Source: Ammonifex thiophilus (GTDB lineage Bacteria; Bacillota; Desulfotomaculia; Desulfotomaculales; Ammonificaceae). Taken from it: 40,028 bases of DNA. Location of the stretch: assembly GCF_003368535.1 (NCBI RefSeq), contig NZ_QSLN01000014.1:1-40028 (forward strand). Direction: 5' to 3'. Each line of letters starts with the position of its first letter. Position 1 is the stretch's first letter. The notes beneath the pieces are model-generated. The model had not been told where the DNA came from and did not search any database. It was given only the letters and a program-made list of their open reading frames with translations. Below are positions 7,738-19,100 of this stretch, in pieces. The translations under genes and the position numbers were made by a program.

Positions 7738-9036
7738 ATGCGGGCATCGACTAAGCATTTGGGCAACAGTACGGTCCTTTTGGAAGTGGAAGTGGAGGCG
7801 GAAAGGTTTGACCGGGCGCTGGAGCGCGCCTACCGCAAGCTGGTTAAAGATCTGGAGATTCCCGGCTTCCGCAAGGGTCGCGCTCCCCGACCGCTGGTGG
7901 AACGCTACCTAGGTAAGGAGCGCTTTCGCCAGGAAGCGGCCTGGCTTTTGCTGGAGGAGGTCTACCCGGAGGCGGTGGAGAGCGCCGGCATAGAGCCGGT
8001 GTCCCGCCCAGAGATAGAGCTGGTGCAGGCGGAAGAAGGAAAGCCCTTGGTGTTCAAGGCCAAGGTGGAAGTGAAGCCGGAGGTTACTTTAGGGGAGTAT
8101 AAGGGAATAAAGGTCACACGCCGGGTGAAAGAGGTGACGGAAGAGGAAGTGGAAGCTGAGATCGAGAAGCTAAGGAAGCGCTACGCCCGGCTGGTGACGG
8201 TGGAAGAGGGAGAAGTCCAGGACGAGGACATCGTCACCCTGGACTATAAATTGATAGTGGGAGAGGAAGTCTTAGCTGAGGAGAAAGAGAGGGAAATAGA
8301 AATCGGGCTCGGTTACCTGGGGCCGGAAGTGGATGCGGCCCTCAAAGGGGCGCGCCCGGGCGAGGAGCGAGAGGTGAAAATAAGCTTCCCGCCCGAGCAC
8401 CCGGAGCCCAAGCTGGCGGGGAAGGAAGCTTTACTCAAGGTAAAGGTTCGGTCGATACACCGGCGCGAGCTGCTACCTTTGGACGACGAGCTGGCTAAGG
8501 AGGTAAGCGAGTTCGACACCCTGGAAGAGTTGCGGGCGGATATCCGGCAGAAGCTCGCCAAGGCGGCCGAGGAGGAAGCCGACCGGCAGGTTAGACGCGA
8601 GGTAGTAGAGAAAGTGGTGGCCAATGCCCAGGTGGAGCTGCCCCCCTCGCTGGTGGAGGCGCGCACCGACGAGTTGCTGGAAGACGTGCTGGCTGCCGCC
8701 GAGGGCAAAGGGGTTCCGGCGGACCGGTTCTTTGAGCTAGCCAGGGTCACGCCGGAAGAGATGCGGGAGCGCCTGCGCCCCGAGGCGGAGCAGAGCCTGA
8801 AGGTGCGGCTGGTTCTCGATGCCGTGGCCGAGGCGGAGAACCTTCAGGTAAGGGAGGAGGAGGTTAAGGCCGAGGTGGAAAAGATCGCCTCCCTCTACCG
8901 CCAGGATCCGGAGCAGCTATACCGCTCCCTGGAAGAGGAGGGGAGGCTGGAGTTCGTGCGGGGGAAGTTGCGGCGCGATAAAGCCATAGATTTCCTGGTA
9001 TCCCAGGCGGTGATCGAGGAGGCCGAGACCGCTTAG
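7738..9036 (+). CDS. tig: Trigger factor (ribosome-associated chaperone/PPIase)
   Basis: 432-residue protein of normal family length. The N-terminal ribosome-binding domain carries the signature GFRKGRAPRPLVERYLG (near residues 43-59). The middle FKBP-like domain (about 150-240) contains the segment EDIVTLDYKLIVG and the C-terminal part is a long charged helical arm. It starts at ATG 7738 after GGGAGGAAG. Gene order with clpP and clpX is the classic one. The composition is very rich in Glu, Lys, Arg and Val, as in thermophiles. Confidence 0.95.
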   Translation: MRASTKHLGNSTVLLEVEVEAERFDRALERAYRKLVKDLEIPGFRKGRAPRPLVERYLGKERFRQEAAWLLLEEVYPEAVESAGIEPVSRPEIELVQAEEGKPLVFKAKVEVKPEVTLGEYKGIKVTRRVKEVTEEEVEAEIEKLRKRYARLVTVEEGEVQDEDIVTLDYKLIVGEEVLAEEKEREIEIGLGYLGPEVDAALKGARPGEEREVKISFPPEHPEPKLAGKEALLKVKVRSIHRRELLPLDDELAKEVSEFDTLEELRADIRQKLAKAAEEEADRQVRREVVEKVVANAQVELPPSLVEARTDELLEDVLAAAEGKGVPADRFFELARVTPEEMRERLRPEAEQSLKVRLVLDAVAEAENLQVREEEVKAEVEKIASLYRQDPEQLYRSLEEEGRLEFVRGKLRRDKAIDFLVSQAVIEEAETA

Positions 9037-9037
9037 C

Positions 9038-9056
9038 CCCTCTTTTAAAAAGAGGG
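9038..9056. terminator. Hairpin between tig and clpP
   Basis: CCCTCTTTT/AAAAGAGGG inverted repeat directly after the tig stop, followed by purines rather than T. At most a weak attenuator or RNA-processing/stability element between tig and clpP. Confidence 0.35.
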
Positions 9057-9100
9057 AGAGAGGGTTTATCATATAGATTGAGGAAAGGAGGGAAAAAGGG

Positions 9101-9703
9101 ATGTCCTCTTTGCTGGTACCCATCGTGGTAGAACAAACCAGCCGGGGTGAGCGGGCTTACGACATCTATTCCCGGTTGTTAAAAGACCGGATTATTTTTA
9201 TTGGCGGTCCCATCGACGACCACCTGGCCAACCTGGTGATCGCCCAGCTCCTTTTCCTGGAGGCTGAGGATCCGGAAAAGGACATTCACCTCTACATCAA
9301 CTCGCCGGGTGGCCTGGTGACGGCGGGGATGGCCATCTACGATACCATGCAGTACATCCGGCCGGACGTCTCCACCATCTGCCTGGGGCAGGCAGCCAGC
9401 ATGGCGGCCTTCCTTCTGGCGGCGGGGGCCAAAGGGAAGCGCTATGCCCTTCCCTACGCCCGGATCATGCTGCACCAGCCTCTGGGGGGGTTCCAGGGGC
9501 AGGCGACGGAGGTGGAGATCCACGCGCGGGAGATAATGCGCATGCGGCAGGTGTTAAACGAGCTTCTCTCCAAACATACGGGGCAGCCGGTGGAGAAGAT
9601 TGCGCAGGACACGGAAAGAGACTTTTTCATGTCGGCGCAGCAGGCCAAAGAGTACGGCCTCATTGATGAGGTCATCACCATGCGCAAGAAGCCGGCCAAA
9701 TAA
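9101..9703 (+). CDS. clpP: ATP-dependent Clp protease proteolytic subunit
   Basis: 200-residue serine protease that forms the tetradecameric chamber served by ClpX. Catalytic Ser100 lies in GQAASMAAF and His125 in [10 protein letters not shown]; the acidic residue is in the ERDFFMSA segment. No long propeptide is seen. The start has a GGAGGGAAAAAGGG ribosome-binding region. clpX begins 11 nt after its stop. Confidence 0.97.
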   Translation: MSSLLVPIVVEQTSRGERAYDIYSRLLKDRIIFIGGPIDDHLANLVIAQLLFLEAEDPEKDIHLYINSPGGLVTAGMAIYDTMQYIRPDVSTICLGQAASMAAFLLAAGAKGKRYALPYARIMLHQPLGGFQGQATEVEIHAREIMRMRQVLNELLSKHTGQPVEKIAQDTERDFFMSAQQAKEYGLIDEVITMRKKPAK

Positions 9704-9714
9704 GGGGGATTTTT

Positions 9715-10977
<1,263 letters not shown>

Positions 10978-11000
10978 AGCCAATTCTGCCGGATACACCG

Positions 11001-11033
11001 AGGCCACCTCGGAAGGGGTGGCCTTAAAATTTT
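11001..11033 (+). terminator. Intrinsic terminator after clpX
   Basis: Stem AGGCCACC / GGTGGCCT with an 8-nt loop, followed by TAAAATTTTC. Ends the tig-clpP-clpX unit before lonB. Confidence 0.75.
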
Positions 11034-11098
11034 CATAAATCCGGGAAAGCCTGGCAATAATAGCTGGAGAAAGCTTGACCTTTGGTGGAGGAAAGAGC

Positions 11099-12772
11099 AT
11101 GGACGAGGTTTTCCGCTGGACCACGGTTCTTACCCTGGTGCAGGTCTTTTTCGGTGTAATCATCGGCCTTTACTTTTGGAACCTCCTGCGGGCGCAGCAG
11201 AGCAGCCGGGTGGCCCTGCGCCGGGAATCGGCACATGAGTTGGAGCGGATAAGAAAGCTGCGGGCCATTTCCCTCTCCGAGCCACTGGCGGAGAAGGTGC
11301 GGCCTCAAAGCTTCGCGGAGATAGTGGGCCAGGAGGAGGCGATAAAGGCCTTGAGGGCGGCCCTTTGCGGCCCCCACCCGCAGCACGTACTGCTTTACGG
11401 CCCTCCTGGCGTGGGCAAGACGGCTGCTGCCCGCCTGGTGTTGGAGGAGGCCAAGCGCAGCCCCCTCTCCCCCTTTGGCAAAGAGGCCAAGTTCGTAGAG
11501 ATAGACGCTACCACCGCCCGCTTTGACGAGCGGGGCATTGCCGATCCCCTTATCGGCTCCGTGCACGATCCCATTTATCAGGGTGCCGGTCCCCTGGGAA
11601 TGGCGGGCGTTCCCCAGCCTAAGCCGGGGGCGGTCACCAAAGCCCATGGCGGGATTCTCTTCCTGGATGAGATTGGGGAGCTGCACCCCATACAAATGAA
11701 CAAGCTTTTGAAGGTGCTGGAGGACCGCCGGGTCTTCCTAGAAAGCGCCTATTACTCTCCCGACGACCCCAACATACCGGCTCACATCCACGACCTTTTC
11801 CAGAACGGTCTCCCCGCCGACTTCCGGCTGGTGGGAGCTACCACTCGGCCTCCGGAGGAGCTCCCGCCGGCTCTGCGCTCCCGCTGCGTGGAGATCTTTT
11901 TCCGGCCTCTTGTCCCGGAGGAGATAAAGCTCATTGCAGCCAACGCCCTCAAGCGCCTAGGCCTGAAGGCGGAAGAGGGGGTGCTGGAAGTGGTGGCCAA
12001 GTACGCCACCAACGGAAGGGAAGCGGTGAACATGGTCCAGCTGGCGGCGGGCTTAGCCTTGGCGGAAGGCCGGAAGGACATAAGGGTGGCGGACATGGAG
12101 TGGGTGGCCAGCCTGGGGCAGTACGATCCCCGCCCCGAGCAGCGCCTGCCGACCCAGCCCACGGTGGGCCTGGCGGTAGGACTGGCCGTCTGCGGCCCTA
12201 ACCAGGGCACGATCCTGGAGATCGAAGCGGCGGCCGTACCCCGGGCCAGGGGCAAGGGGAGGCTGGTCATCACGGGAGTGGTGGAAGAGGAGGAACTCGG
12301 GCAGCGGGGGCGGCGCTTCCGCCGGAAGAGCACGGCTAGGAGTTCGGTGGAGAACGTCTTGACCGCACTGCGCGCCCTTTTACGCGTGGAGCCGATGGAT
12401 TACGATCTCCACGTGAACTTCCCAGGAGGGGTGCCGGTAGACGGGCCCTCGGCGGGCCTGGCGGTGGCGGTAGCGGTCTACTCGGCCCTGACGGGGTTGC
12501 CGGTGGACCACCGCTCGGCCTTCACCGGTGAGGTTTCCATCCACGGGCAGGTGAAGCCGGTGGGAGGCATCGTGCCCAAAGTGATGGCGGCGGCCAGGGC
12601 GGGAGCCCGGCGGGTATTCATCCCCCGCGAAAACTACCAGCAACTCTTCCAGGAGTTAGAGGGAACAACTGTCATTCCGGTGAGCCATCTGGAGGAAGTG
12701 GTAAAGGAAGCCCTGGTGGCGGGCGATTCCCCCGCCGCCCGGACCCTCTCCGCTCTGGGGCTCGGCCTTTAA
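11099..12772 (+). CDS. lonB: LonB-type ATP-dependent protease
   Basis: 557 residues. An N-terminal hydrophobic segment (TTVLTLVQVFFGVIIGLYFW) suggests membrane attachment, as in Bacillus/Clostridia LonB. An AAA+ module follows with Walker A GPPGVGKT and Walker B GILFLDEIGEL, then a Lon protease domain with Ser in DGPSAGLAV and Lys in IVPKVMAAARAG. It lacks the long LonA N-terminal domain. ATG 11099 follows GTGGAGGAAAG; an upstream TTG at 11075 is less likely. In spore-formers LonB often acts in sporulation; whether this organism sporulates is not shown here. Confidence 0.92.
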   Translation: MDEVFRWTTVLTLVQVFFGVIIGLYFWNLLRAQQSSRVALRRESAHELERIRKLRAISLSEPLAEKVRPQSFAEIVGQEEAIKALRAALCGPHPQHVLLYGPPGVGKTAAARLVLEEAKRSPLSPFGKEAKFVEIDATTARFDERGIADPLIGSVHDPIYQGAGPLGMAGVPQPKPGAVTKAHGGILFLDEIGELHPIQMNKLLKVLEDRRVFLESAYYSPDDPNIPAHIHDLFQNGLPADFRLVGATTRPPEELPPALRSRCVEIFFRPLVPEEIKLIAANALKRLGLKAEEGVLEVVAKYATNGREAVNMVQLAAGLALAEGRKDIRVADMEWVASLGQYDPRPEQRLPTQPTVGLAVGLAVCGPNQGTILEIEAAAVPRARGKGRLVITGVVEEEELGQRGRRFRRKSTARSSVENVLTALRALLRVEPMDYDLHVNFPGGVPVDGPSAGLAVAVAVYSALTGLPVDHRSAFTGEVSIHGQVKPVGGIVPKVMAAARAGARRVFIPRENYQQLFQELEGTTVIPVSHLEEVVKEALVAGDSPAARTLSALGLGL

Positions 12773-12775
12773 CTC

Positions 12776-12808
12776 CCCCTTTCTTCCAGTAGCCCCGGGA
12801 GAAAGGGG
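12776..12808 (+). terminator. Terminator-like hairpin between lonB and lonA
   Basis: Nine-bp stem CCCCTTTCT / AGAAAGGGG with a 15-nt loop directly after the lonB stop. No T-run follows; instead the lonA extended -10 motif begins 2 nt later. Confidence 0.5.
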
Positions 12809-12810
12809 TG

Positions 12811-12819
12811 TGCTAAAAT
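12811..12819 (+). promoter_or_regulatory. Extended -10 promoter of lonA
   Basis: TGCTAAAAT, 65 nt before the chosen lonA start. Downstream, a 13-bp odd palindrome TTGTTCGGAACAA (12873-12885) overlaps the start codon and could be an operator or a translation-control element. It does not match the CtsR, CIRCE or Gram-positive LexA consensus. Confidence 0.5.
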
Positions 12820-12884
12820 AGTCTTTAGCTAGCGAACTGGCTTTTTAGCCGGGGGCAGAGACAAAGGGGGTGTTGTTCGGAACA

Positions 12885-15266
12885 ATGGAGACCAAGACGC
12901 GCATCCTGCCCCTCCTGCCGCTGCGGGGAATCCTGGTCTTCCCCTACATGGTTATCCATCTGGACGTAGGGCGGGAAAAGTCGGTCCGGGCCATAGACGA
13001 GACCATGCTCAAGGACCGGGCTATTTTCCTGGCCACCCAGAAAGACGCCCAGAAAGATAACCCACGGCCCGAGGACATCTATACCATGGGCACGGTGGCG
13101 GAGATAAAGCAGCTTTTGAAGCTCCCTGGAGGGACTATCCGGGTGCTGGTGGAGGGCCTGGCGCGGGCCCGCATCCGCCATTACCTGCAGGAAGAGCCCT
13201 TCTTCAAGGTAGAGGTGGAGCAGTTTGTCGAGGAGCAGCCGCGCACCAGCCACATAGAGGCGCTCATGCGCAGCCTGCTGCACCAGTTTGAGCAGTACGT
13301 GAAGCTTTCCAAGCGCATCCCGCCGGAGACCCTGATGGCCATCATGAGCATCGAGGAGCCGGGGCGCCTGGCGGACATTGTGGCCTCACACATGAGCCTG
13401 AAGATAGAGGATAAGCAGGAGCTCCTGGAAGCGGTCGACGTGGCCACCAGACTGGAGAAGCTCTGCACCATCGTGGCCAGAGAGCTGGAGATAGTGGAGC
13501 TGGAGCGCCGCATCAACATAAGGGTGCGGAAGCAGATGGAGAAGAGCCAGAAGGAGTACTACCTCCGGGAGCAGATGAAGGCCATCCAAAAAGAGCTGGG
13601 AGAGAAGGATGAGCGCCTGGCCGAAGGGGAGGAGTACCGGGAGAAGATCGCCCAGGCCAAGCTCCCCAAGGAGGTGGAGGAGCGGGCGCTTAAAGAGGTG
13701 GAGCGGCTGGAGAAGATGCCTCCCATGGCGGCGGAGGCCACCGTGGTGCGCACCTACCTAGACTGGATCCTGGCCCTTCCCTGGAGCAAGACCACGCGTG
13801 ATCGCTTGGACATCGACGTGGCGGCCAAGATTCTGGACGAGGACCACTACGGGCTCCGGGAACCCAAGGAGCGCATCCTGGAGTACCTGGCTGTGCGCAA
13901 GCTGGTCAAGAACATGAAAGGGCCCATCCTCTGCTTCGTAGGGCCGCCCGGCGTGGGCAAGACCTCTCTGGCCCGCTCCATCGCCCGGGCCCTGGAGCGC
14001 AAGTTCGTGCGCGTGAGCCTGGGTGGAGTACGGGACGAGGCGGAGATCAGGGGGCACCGGCGCACCTACGTGGGGGCCCTGCCGGGGCGCATAATCCAGG
14101 GTATGCGGCAGGCGGGATCCAAAAACCCCGTCTTTCTCCTGGACGAAATCGATAAGCTGAGTTCCGACTTCCGGGGCGACCCTGCGGCGGCCCTCTTAGA
14201 GGTTTTGGATCCGGAGCAGAACCACGCCTTCTCCGACCACTACCTGGAGATACCGTTCGATCTCTCGCAGGTGCTCTTCATCACCACCGCCAACTACCTC
14301 TATAACATCCCGCGGCCGCTGCTCGACCGGATGGAGGTAATTCAGATCCCGGGCTACACCGAGGAGGAGAAGGTGGAGATCGCCAGGCGTCACCTCATCC
14401 CCAAGCAACTCAAGGAGCACGGCCTGGAGCCCGAGCAGCTGACCTTCTCGGAGAACGCCATCCGGAAGATCATCCGGGAGTACACCCGGGAGGCGGGCGT
14501 GCGCAACCTGGAGCGGCAGATAGCGGCGGTGTGCCGGAAGACGGCCAAGCGCATCGTTTCCGGCGAAGGGGAGGGGGTACACGCCACTGCCCAGAACCTG
14601 GAGAAGTTCCTGGGCATACCCAAGTTCCGTTCGAGCCAGGCGGAAAAGGAAGACGAAGTAGGGGTGGCCCTGGGGCTGGCTTGGACGGAGAACGGCGGCG
14701 AGGTGCTGGCCATCGAGGTGAGCCTTCTGCCCGGCGGCAAGGGTAAGCTCATCCTCACCGGCAAGCTGGGTGAGGTCATGCGTGAATCGGCCCAGGCCAG
14801 CTTTAGCTACGTGCGCTCCCGGTCCCGCCAGCTGGGCATAAGCGAGGACTTCCACGAGAAGTATGACGTGCACATCCACGTGCCGGAAGGGGCCACGCCC
14901 AAAGACGGCCCCTCGGCGGGTATCACCATGGCCACGGCTTTAGCCTCGGCCCTCACCGGCAAAAAGGTTCGGCACGAAGTGGCCATGACTGGCGAGATAA
15001 CGCTGCGCGGCCGGGTGCTGCCGGTGGGAGGGATCAAGGAGAAGGTCCTGGCGGCTCACCGGGCGGGGGTTAAGACGGTCATCCTGCCGGAGGAGAACCG
15101 CCGTGACCTGGAGGAGATTCCTCCATCGGTGAAGAACAAGCTGCGCTTCGTCTTCGTGCGTCACATGGATGAGGTGCTGCGGGAGGCCCTCATCGACTAC
15201 GAGCCGCAGACGCAGAGTTGCCTGCCCTGTTCTCTTCCTCCCTCGATGGCCTGGGGGCAGGCATAA
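12885..15266 (+). CDS. lon: LonA ATP-dependent protease
   Basis: About 793 residues. The N-terminal substrate-recognition domain begins [21 protein letters not shown]. The AAA+ domain has Walker A GPPGVGKT and Walker [10 protein letters not shown]. The C-terminal protease domain has catalytic Ser in [10 protein letters not shown] and Lys in [15 protein letters not shown] prefer ATG 12885; GTG 12870 sits too close to the AGGGGG ribosome-binding site. The last ~25 residues ([20 protein letters not shown]) are an unusual tail that overlaps a convergent gene by 77 bp, so the original stop may have been lost. Confidence 0.95.
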   Translation: METKTRILPLLPLRGILVFPYMVIHLDVGREKSVRAIDETMLKDRAIFLATQKDAQKDNPRPEDIYTMGTVAEIKQLLKLPGGTIRVLVEGLARARIRHYLQEEPFFKVEVEQFVEEQPRTSHIEALMRSLLHQFEQYVKLSKRIPPETLMAIMSIEEPGRLADIVASHMSLKIEDKQELLEAVDVATRLEKLCTIVARELEIVELERRINIRVRKQMEKSQKEYYLREQMKAIQKELGEKDERLAEGEEYREKIAQAKLPKEVEERALKEVERLEKMPPMAAEATVVRTYLDWILALPWSKTTRDRLDIDVAAKILDEDHYGLREPKERILEYLAVRKLVKNMKGPILCFVGPPGVGKTSLARSIARALERKFVRVSLGGVRDEAEIRGHRRTYVGALPGRIIQGMRQAGSKNPVFLLDEIDKLSSDFRGDPAAALLEVLDPEQNHAFSDHYLEIPFDLSQVLFITTANYLYNIPRPLLDRMEVIQIPGYTEEEKVEIARRHLIPKQLKEHGLEPEQLTFSENAIRKIIREYTREAGVRNLERQIAAVCRKTAKRIVSGEGEGVHATAQNLEKFLGIPKFRSSQAEKEDEVGVALGLAWTENGGEVLAIEVSLLPGGKGKLILTGKLGEVMRESAQASFSYVRSRSRQLGISEDFHEKYDVHIHVPEGATPKDGPSAGITMATALASALTGKKVRHEVAMTGEITLRGRVLPVGGIKEKVLAAHRAGVKTVILPEENRRDLEEIPPSVKNKLRFVFVRHMDEVLREALIDYEPQTQSCLPCSLPPSMAWGQA

Positions 15267-16188
15267 AGAAGAACTCCTGGTAATCCAGCGGGCGGGGAAG
15301 TTCCCCCGCCCGCTTTAGTATTTCTTGGAGGCGGGCGAAGGTTTGGGGGTGGGGCAGTTCGCCCGCCTCCCATATTTTCTCCCGCTGGGCCCGGTCGATT
15401 GCCTGGGCAAGAACTTCCAGGCTCAGCTGCGGAAAGAAGGCCGCCGCTTCTCCAGCGATTTCTTCCGGGGGGAGGTGATAAAGCTCCGCCTGGCTCGCCT
15501 TGAGCGCCCGGCGAAGGGCAAAGACTTCCTCCTCAGTGACCTTTCCCTCTTCGGCCACCAGGACCCAGCGCGGGAGAGGGGGTAAGGAGAGGGGAAGGGA
15601 ACTGAACCGGAAACGGTCGGACAGAACGAGAGGGTCGGAGGTAAGGAGCAGGTCTCCCACCCCGGCGGCAAAAGCAGGCAGGCGCAGGTGCGGGGGGAGG
15701 TTGGTGATCAAGCTAAGGTCGCGGTGCGGCCGCCAGCCCTGCTCGCGCAGCACCTCCTCGAAGGCGGCAGTTAAACCCTGCTCGGCCCCCGGAGTAATCA
15801 CCCTCTTACCCGGCAGGTCTTTCCACCGGAAAGGTTGACGCCCGGCCAGCCAGGCGAGTTCCTTCCCGGAGAGAAGCGCCACCACCTTCCACTTCTTCCC
15901 CTCCAGGGTGCGGGCGTACAGCGCCTCTTCGGCGGTAAGGGCGGCCAGGGTCTTCTCTCCCGGGAAGGGCGGAGCGGAAGGCGAGAGTTTTAAAAACAGA
16001 CCTTCCCTTTCGGCCTTTCCCCTGGCCACCGCCCAGTAAAGGGGAAGAAACTCCACCCGGGGAGAGGGGAGGAGCACGGTGAGTTCCCTGGTTCCGGGAG
16101 TGGAGGGCATCTTCTCCCTCTCCCGGTACCAAAAGGCCAAGGTTAAGCCCAAGAGGACGACGATCCCTAAGAAAAGCAGCCGCCGCAT
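15190..16188 (-). CDS. SsuA/NMT1-like substrate-binding protein, membrane anchored
   Basis: 332 residues with an N-terminal hydrophobic anchor ([18 protein letters not shown]), then a periplasmic-binding-protein fold. [23 protein letters not shown] is the usual start of NMT1/THI5/SsuA-type binding domains. No permease or ATPase gene is adjacent, so it is an orphan receptor. The ligand is unknown. Its C-terminus ([19 protein letters not shown]) is antisense to the end of lonA over 77 bp and is probably a read-through tail. Two in-frame regions rich in Pro and Leu look normal for GC-rich coding sequence. Confidence 0.65.
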   Translation of the reverse strand: MRRLLFLGIVVLLGLTLAFWYREREKMPSTPGTRELTVLLPSPRVEFLPLYWAVARGKAEREGLFLKLSPSAPPFPGEKTLAALTAEEALYARTLEGKKWKVVALLSGKELAWLAGRQPFRWKDLPGKRVITPGAEQGLTAAFEEVLREQGWRPHRDLSLITNLPPHLRLPAFAAGVGDLLLTSDPLVLSDRFRFSSLPLSLPPLPRWVLVAEEGKVTEEEVFALRRALKASQAELYHLPPEEIAGEAAAFFPQLSLEVLAQAIDRAQREKIWEAGELPHPQTFARLQEILKRAGELPRPLDYQEFFFMPAPRPSREEENRAGNSASAARSR

Positions 16189-16315
16189 AGACCCCCTCTA
16201 CTGTCTATGCAGCTTCCGGTTATTTTAGCCCTCCCTTGGCGGCCTGGCAGGAAAAGGGGAGTAAAATGGCGAAAACAGGTAGCTACGAAGCAGAAGCTGG
16301 CGCGGGGGGAAAGAA

Positions 16316-17698
16316 GTGAAAGTTCTGATCCTGGCGGGAGGAAAGGGAACCAGGCTCTGGCCTTTAAGCCGCGAGCTCATGCCCAAGCAGTTCATCCGGC
16401 TTTTCGATAGCCGCTCCCTTTTCCAGCACGCTGTCCTGCGGGCCCTCAAACTCTCAAGCCCTGAGGAGATCTTTGTCGTCACTAATTGTGAATACCGCTT
16501 CCGGGTGCTGGACGATCTGGCCGAGCTGGGGATCAGCCTGCCGGAAGAAAACCTTCTCCTGGAGCCGGAGGGGAAGAACACCCTTCCGGCCGTCTGCTGG
16601 GGGATGAGGGAAATACAGAGGAGATGGAGGGAGGCCACCGTGGCGGTGCTCCCTTCCGACCACCTCCTCCACTGCGATGAAAGCCTGCTCAAGTCTTTCC
16701 GGGCGGCGGAGGAGCTGGCTTCGGGCTACCTGGTTACTTTTGGCATAAAGCCCAGCCGACCCCACACCGGATACGGCTACATAAAACCGGGGGAGTCCCT
16801 GGGCCTGGGGTTTAGGGTGGAGGAGTTTAAAGAGAAGCCCGATGCCGCCAGGGCGGCGGAATACGTGGCCCAGGGGTACTACTGGAACAGCGGCATGTTC
16901 GTCTTCCACACCGAGCTTTTCTTCAGGGAGGTCGAGCTCCTGGCTCCGGAAGTATGGCAGGCTTTCGCCTCTTCTTCCAGCGTCGAGGAGGCCTATGCCA
17001 AAGCGCCGGAAATCTCGGTTGACTACGGGCTCATGGAGAAATCGGGCCGGGTGGCGGTGGTCCCCCTCGAAACTTACTGGAACGACCTGGGGAGCTTCGA
17101 CGCCGTTTACGAGGCCCTACCCAAGGGCGAGGAGGGGAACGCGGTGATCGTTCAGGGCCTAGGGGCCGACTGCCTCCTTTACGGTGCCCGGGGGAACCTG
17201 GTGATTTCCGAACGGCTGACCGCCGTGGTAGGGGTGGAGGATCTGATCATCATCGATACCGGCGACGCTTTGCTGGTGGCTCCCCGCCGCGACGCCCAGG
17301 AGGTCAAGAAGGTCTATGCGGAGCTCACCCGCCGGAAGGACGAGCGGGCGGTGGTGCACCGCACCGCCTACCGTCCCTGGGGGAGCTACACGGTGCTCGA
17401 GGAAGGAGAGAGGTACAAGATAAAGAGGCTCACCGTGCTGCCGGGGAAAAAACTCAGCCTGCAGCGCCACTACCACCGGAGCGAGCACTGGGTGGTGGTG
17501 CGGGGGACGGCCCGCATAACGGTGGACGGGGAGGAGAAGCTTTTGCGCCCGGGGGAAAGCGTCTTCGTCCCGGCGGGCCTAAGCCACCGGCTGGAGAACC
17601 CGGGCAAGGTGGTCTTAGAGCTCATCGAAACCCAGATAGGGGAGTATCTGGGCGAGGACGACATCGAACGCCTGGAAGACGACTTCGGAAGGAGCTGA
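16316..17698 (+). CDS. manC: Mannose-1-phosphate guanylyltransferase / mannose-6-phosphate isomerase
   Basis: 460-residue bifunctional enzyme supplying GDP-mannose. The N-terminal nucleotidyltransferase domain has LILAGGKGTRLWPLSRELMPKQF (residues 4-26) and FKEKPD. The C-terminal cupin (about 350-455) has RPWGSYTVLEEG and RHYHRSEHWVVVRGTA, typical of the type II phosphomannose isomerase domain. It starts at GTG 16316 after GGGGGGAAAG. The phosphohexomutase gene starts 4 nt after its stop, so the two are cotranscribed and catalyse consecutive steps. Confidence 0.92.
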   Translation: MKVLILAGGKGTRLWPLSRELMPKQFIRLFDSRSLFQHAVLRALKLSSPEEIFVVTNCEYRFRVLDDLAELGISLPEENLLLEPEGKNTLPAVCWGMREIQRRWREATVAVLPSDHLLHCDESLLKSFRAAEELASGYLVTFGIKPSRPHTGYGYIKPGESLGLGFRVEEFKEKPDAARAAEYVAQGYYWNSGMFVFHTELFFREVELLAPEVWQAFASSSSVEEAYAKAPEISVDYGLMEKSGRVAVVPLETYWNDLGSFDAVYEALPKGEEGNAVIVQGLGADCLLYGARGNLVISERLTAVVGVEDLIIIDTGDALLVAPRRDAQEVKKVYAELTRRKDERAVVHRTAYRPWGSYTVLEEGERYKIKRLTVLPGKKLSLQRHYHRSEHWVVVRGTARITVDGEEKLLRPGESVFVPAGLSHRLENPGKVVLELIETQIGEYLGEDDIERLEDDFGRS

Positions 17699-17702
17699 AG
17701 GA

Positions 17703-19097
17703 ATGGGTAAGGTTTTCGGCACTTTCGGCGTGCGCGGCGTGGTAGGAAAAGGGCTCGATCCTACTCTGGTGCAGCGGATCGGGGCGGCCTTCGGCACCTT
17801 CCTTCGGGAAAGAAGGCGAGGGAAGCCCCTGGTGGTAGTAGGGCGGGACACCAGGCTGAGTGGTGAAGCACTGAAACGAGCTCTGGTGAGCGGCCTTCTG
17901 GGAGTGGGAGCAGAGGTTTTAGATGTGGGCGTAGTGCCCACGCCGGTTGTCCAGTTTGCCTGCCGCTACTTCGGAGTCGACGGCGGAGCGGTTATCACCG
18001 CCTCCCACAACCCGCCGGAGTATAACGGGATCAAGCTCCTGGAGCCCGACGGTCTGGGGTTGGGCAAGGAGGCGGAGGAGGAACTGGAAGACCTGCTTCT
18101 GAACGGGCGCTTCGCCTACGCCGGCTGGAACGAAACGGGGCGCGTCACCCGGCAGGACGTGTTGCGCCCCTATTTTGAGGGGGTGAAAGCGCGGCTTGAC
18201 GTGGAGGCCATTGCCCGCCGGCGCCCCCTGGTGGTGGCGGATACGGCCAACGGCGCCGGCAGTCTGGTGCTTCCTTACCTTTTGAGCGAGCTCGGCTGTC
18301 GGGTGATAAGCGTCAACGGCCACCCGGACGGCCGCTTCCCCGGAAGAAACCCCGAGCCTAATGAGGAAAACCTGCGCTCTTTCCTGGCCATCGTGCGCTC
18401 GGTGGGGGCGGACTTCGGGGTGGCACAGGATGGTGATGCTGACCGCTCCGTGTTCGCCGATGAGGAAGGGCGCTTCGTAGAAGGCGACAAAACCTTTGCC
18501 CTCGTAGCGGGAGCTCTGCTGGAGGAGCGCGGCGGAGGTCTGGTGGTCACCACGGTGGCCACCTCCAACGTGGTGGACGAAGTGGTGCGAGCGCGGGGCG
18601 GCAGGGTGCTGCGGACCAAGGTGGGGGATGCGGTGGTCTCGCGGGCCTTAAAGGAGCACGGGGGCCTGGTCGGCGGAGAGGAAAACGGCGGGGTGATCTT
18701 TCCCGACTTCGTACTGGGGCGCGATGGGGCCATGACCGCGGCCAAGGTGCTGGAAGTCTTCTGCCGCCGGGGTCTGCGCTTCAGCGAACTTGTAGCTTCT
18801 CTGCCCCGCTTTTACCAGCTTAAGACCAAGGAACGGGTAGAAGGAGATCGGAAGGGTATTGTGAACTTGGTAGGCGAGCTGGCGCGGGCCGGAGGATACC
18901 GGGTCGATTCGACCGACGGGGTTAAAATACTCTTTGAAGACGGCTGGGTGCTGGTGCGGGCTAGCGGCACCGAGCCCATAGTGCGCATCTTCGCCGAGGC
19001 CAAAGAAGAGGCTCAGGCCCGCACCTACCTGGAACTCGGGCGCACTTTCCTCTTCCGCGCTTTAAGGGAGCAGCTTCTGGCCGGAACGGGGTTGTAA
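17703..19097 (+). CDS. Phosphomannomutase/phosphoglucosamine mutase family protein
   Basis: 464-residue alpha-D-phosphohexomutase. The active-site phosphoserine lies in ITASHNPPEYNGIK (Ser near residue 101), the metal-binding loop is DGDADRS, the sugar-binding loop GGEENGG, and the phosphate-binding loop RASGTEPIVRI. Coupling to manC argues for phosphomannomutase activity (Man-6-P to Man-1-P). The GKVFGTFGVRGVVG start also resembles archaeal-type GlmM-like enzymes, so glucosamine-phosphate mutase activity is not excluded. Confidence 0.88.
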   Translation: MGKVFGTFGVRGVVGKGLDPTLVQRIGAAFGTFLRERRRGKPLVVVGRDTRLSGEALKRALVSGLLGVGAEVLDVGVVPTPVVQFACRYFGVDGGAVITASHNPPEYNGIKLLEPDGLGLGKEAEEELEDLLLNGRFAYAGWNETGRVTRQDVLRPYFEGVKARLDVEAIARRRPLVVADTANGAGSLVLPYLLSELGCRVISVNGHPDGRFPGRNPEPNEENLRSFLAIVRSVGADFGVAQDGDADRSVFADEEGRFVEGDKTFALVAGALLEERGGGLVVTTVATSNVVDEVVRARGGRVLRTKVGDAVVSRALKEHGGLVGGEENGGVIFPDFVLGRDGAMTAAKVLEVFCRRGLRFSELVASLPRFYQLKTKERVEGDRKGIVNLVGELARAGGYRVDSTDGVKILFEDGWVLVRASGTEPIVRIFAEAKEEAQARTYLELGRTFLFRALREQLLAGTGL

Positions 19098-19100
19098 GGA

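Noticed and set aside
12873-12885. LexA, CtsR or HrcA operator at the lonA start
   Set aside because: TTGTTCGGAACAA does not match the Gram-positive SOS box, the CtsR heptad repeat or CIRCE; kept only as an unassigned palindrome.
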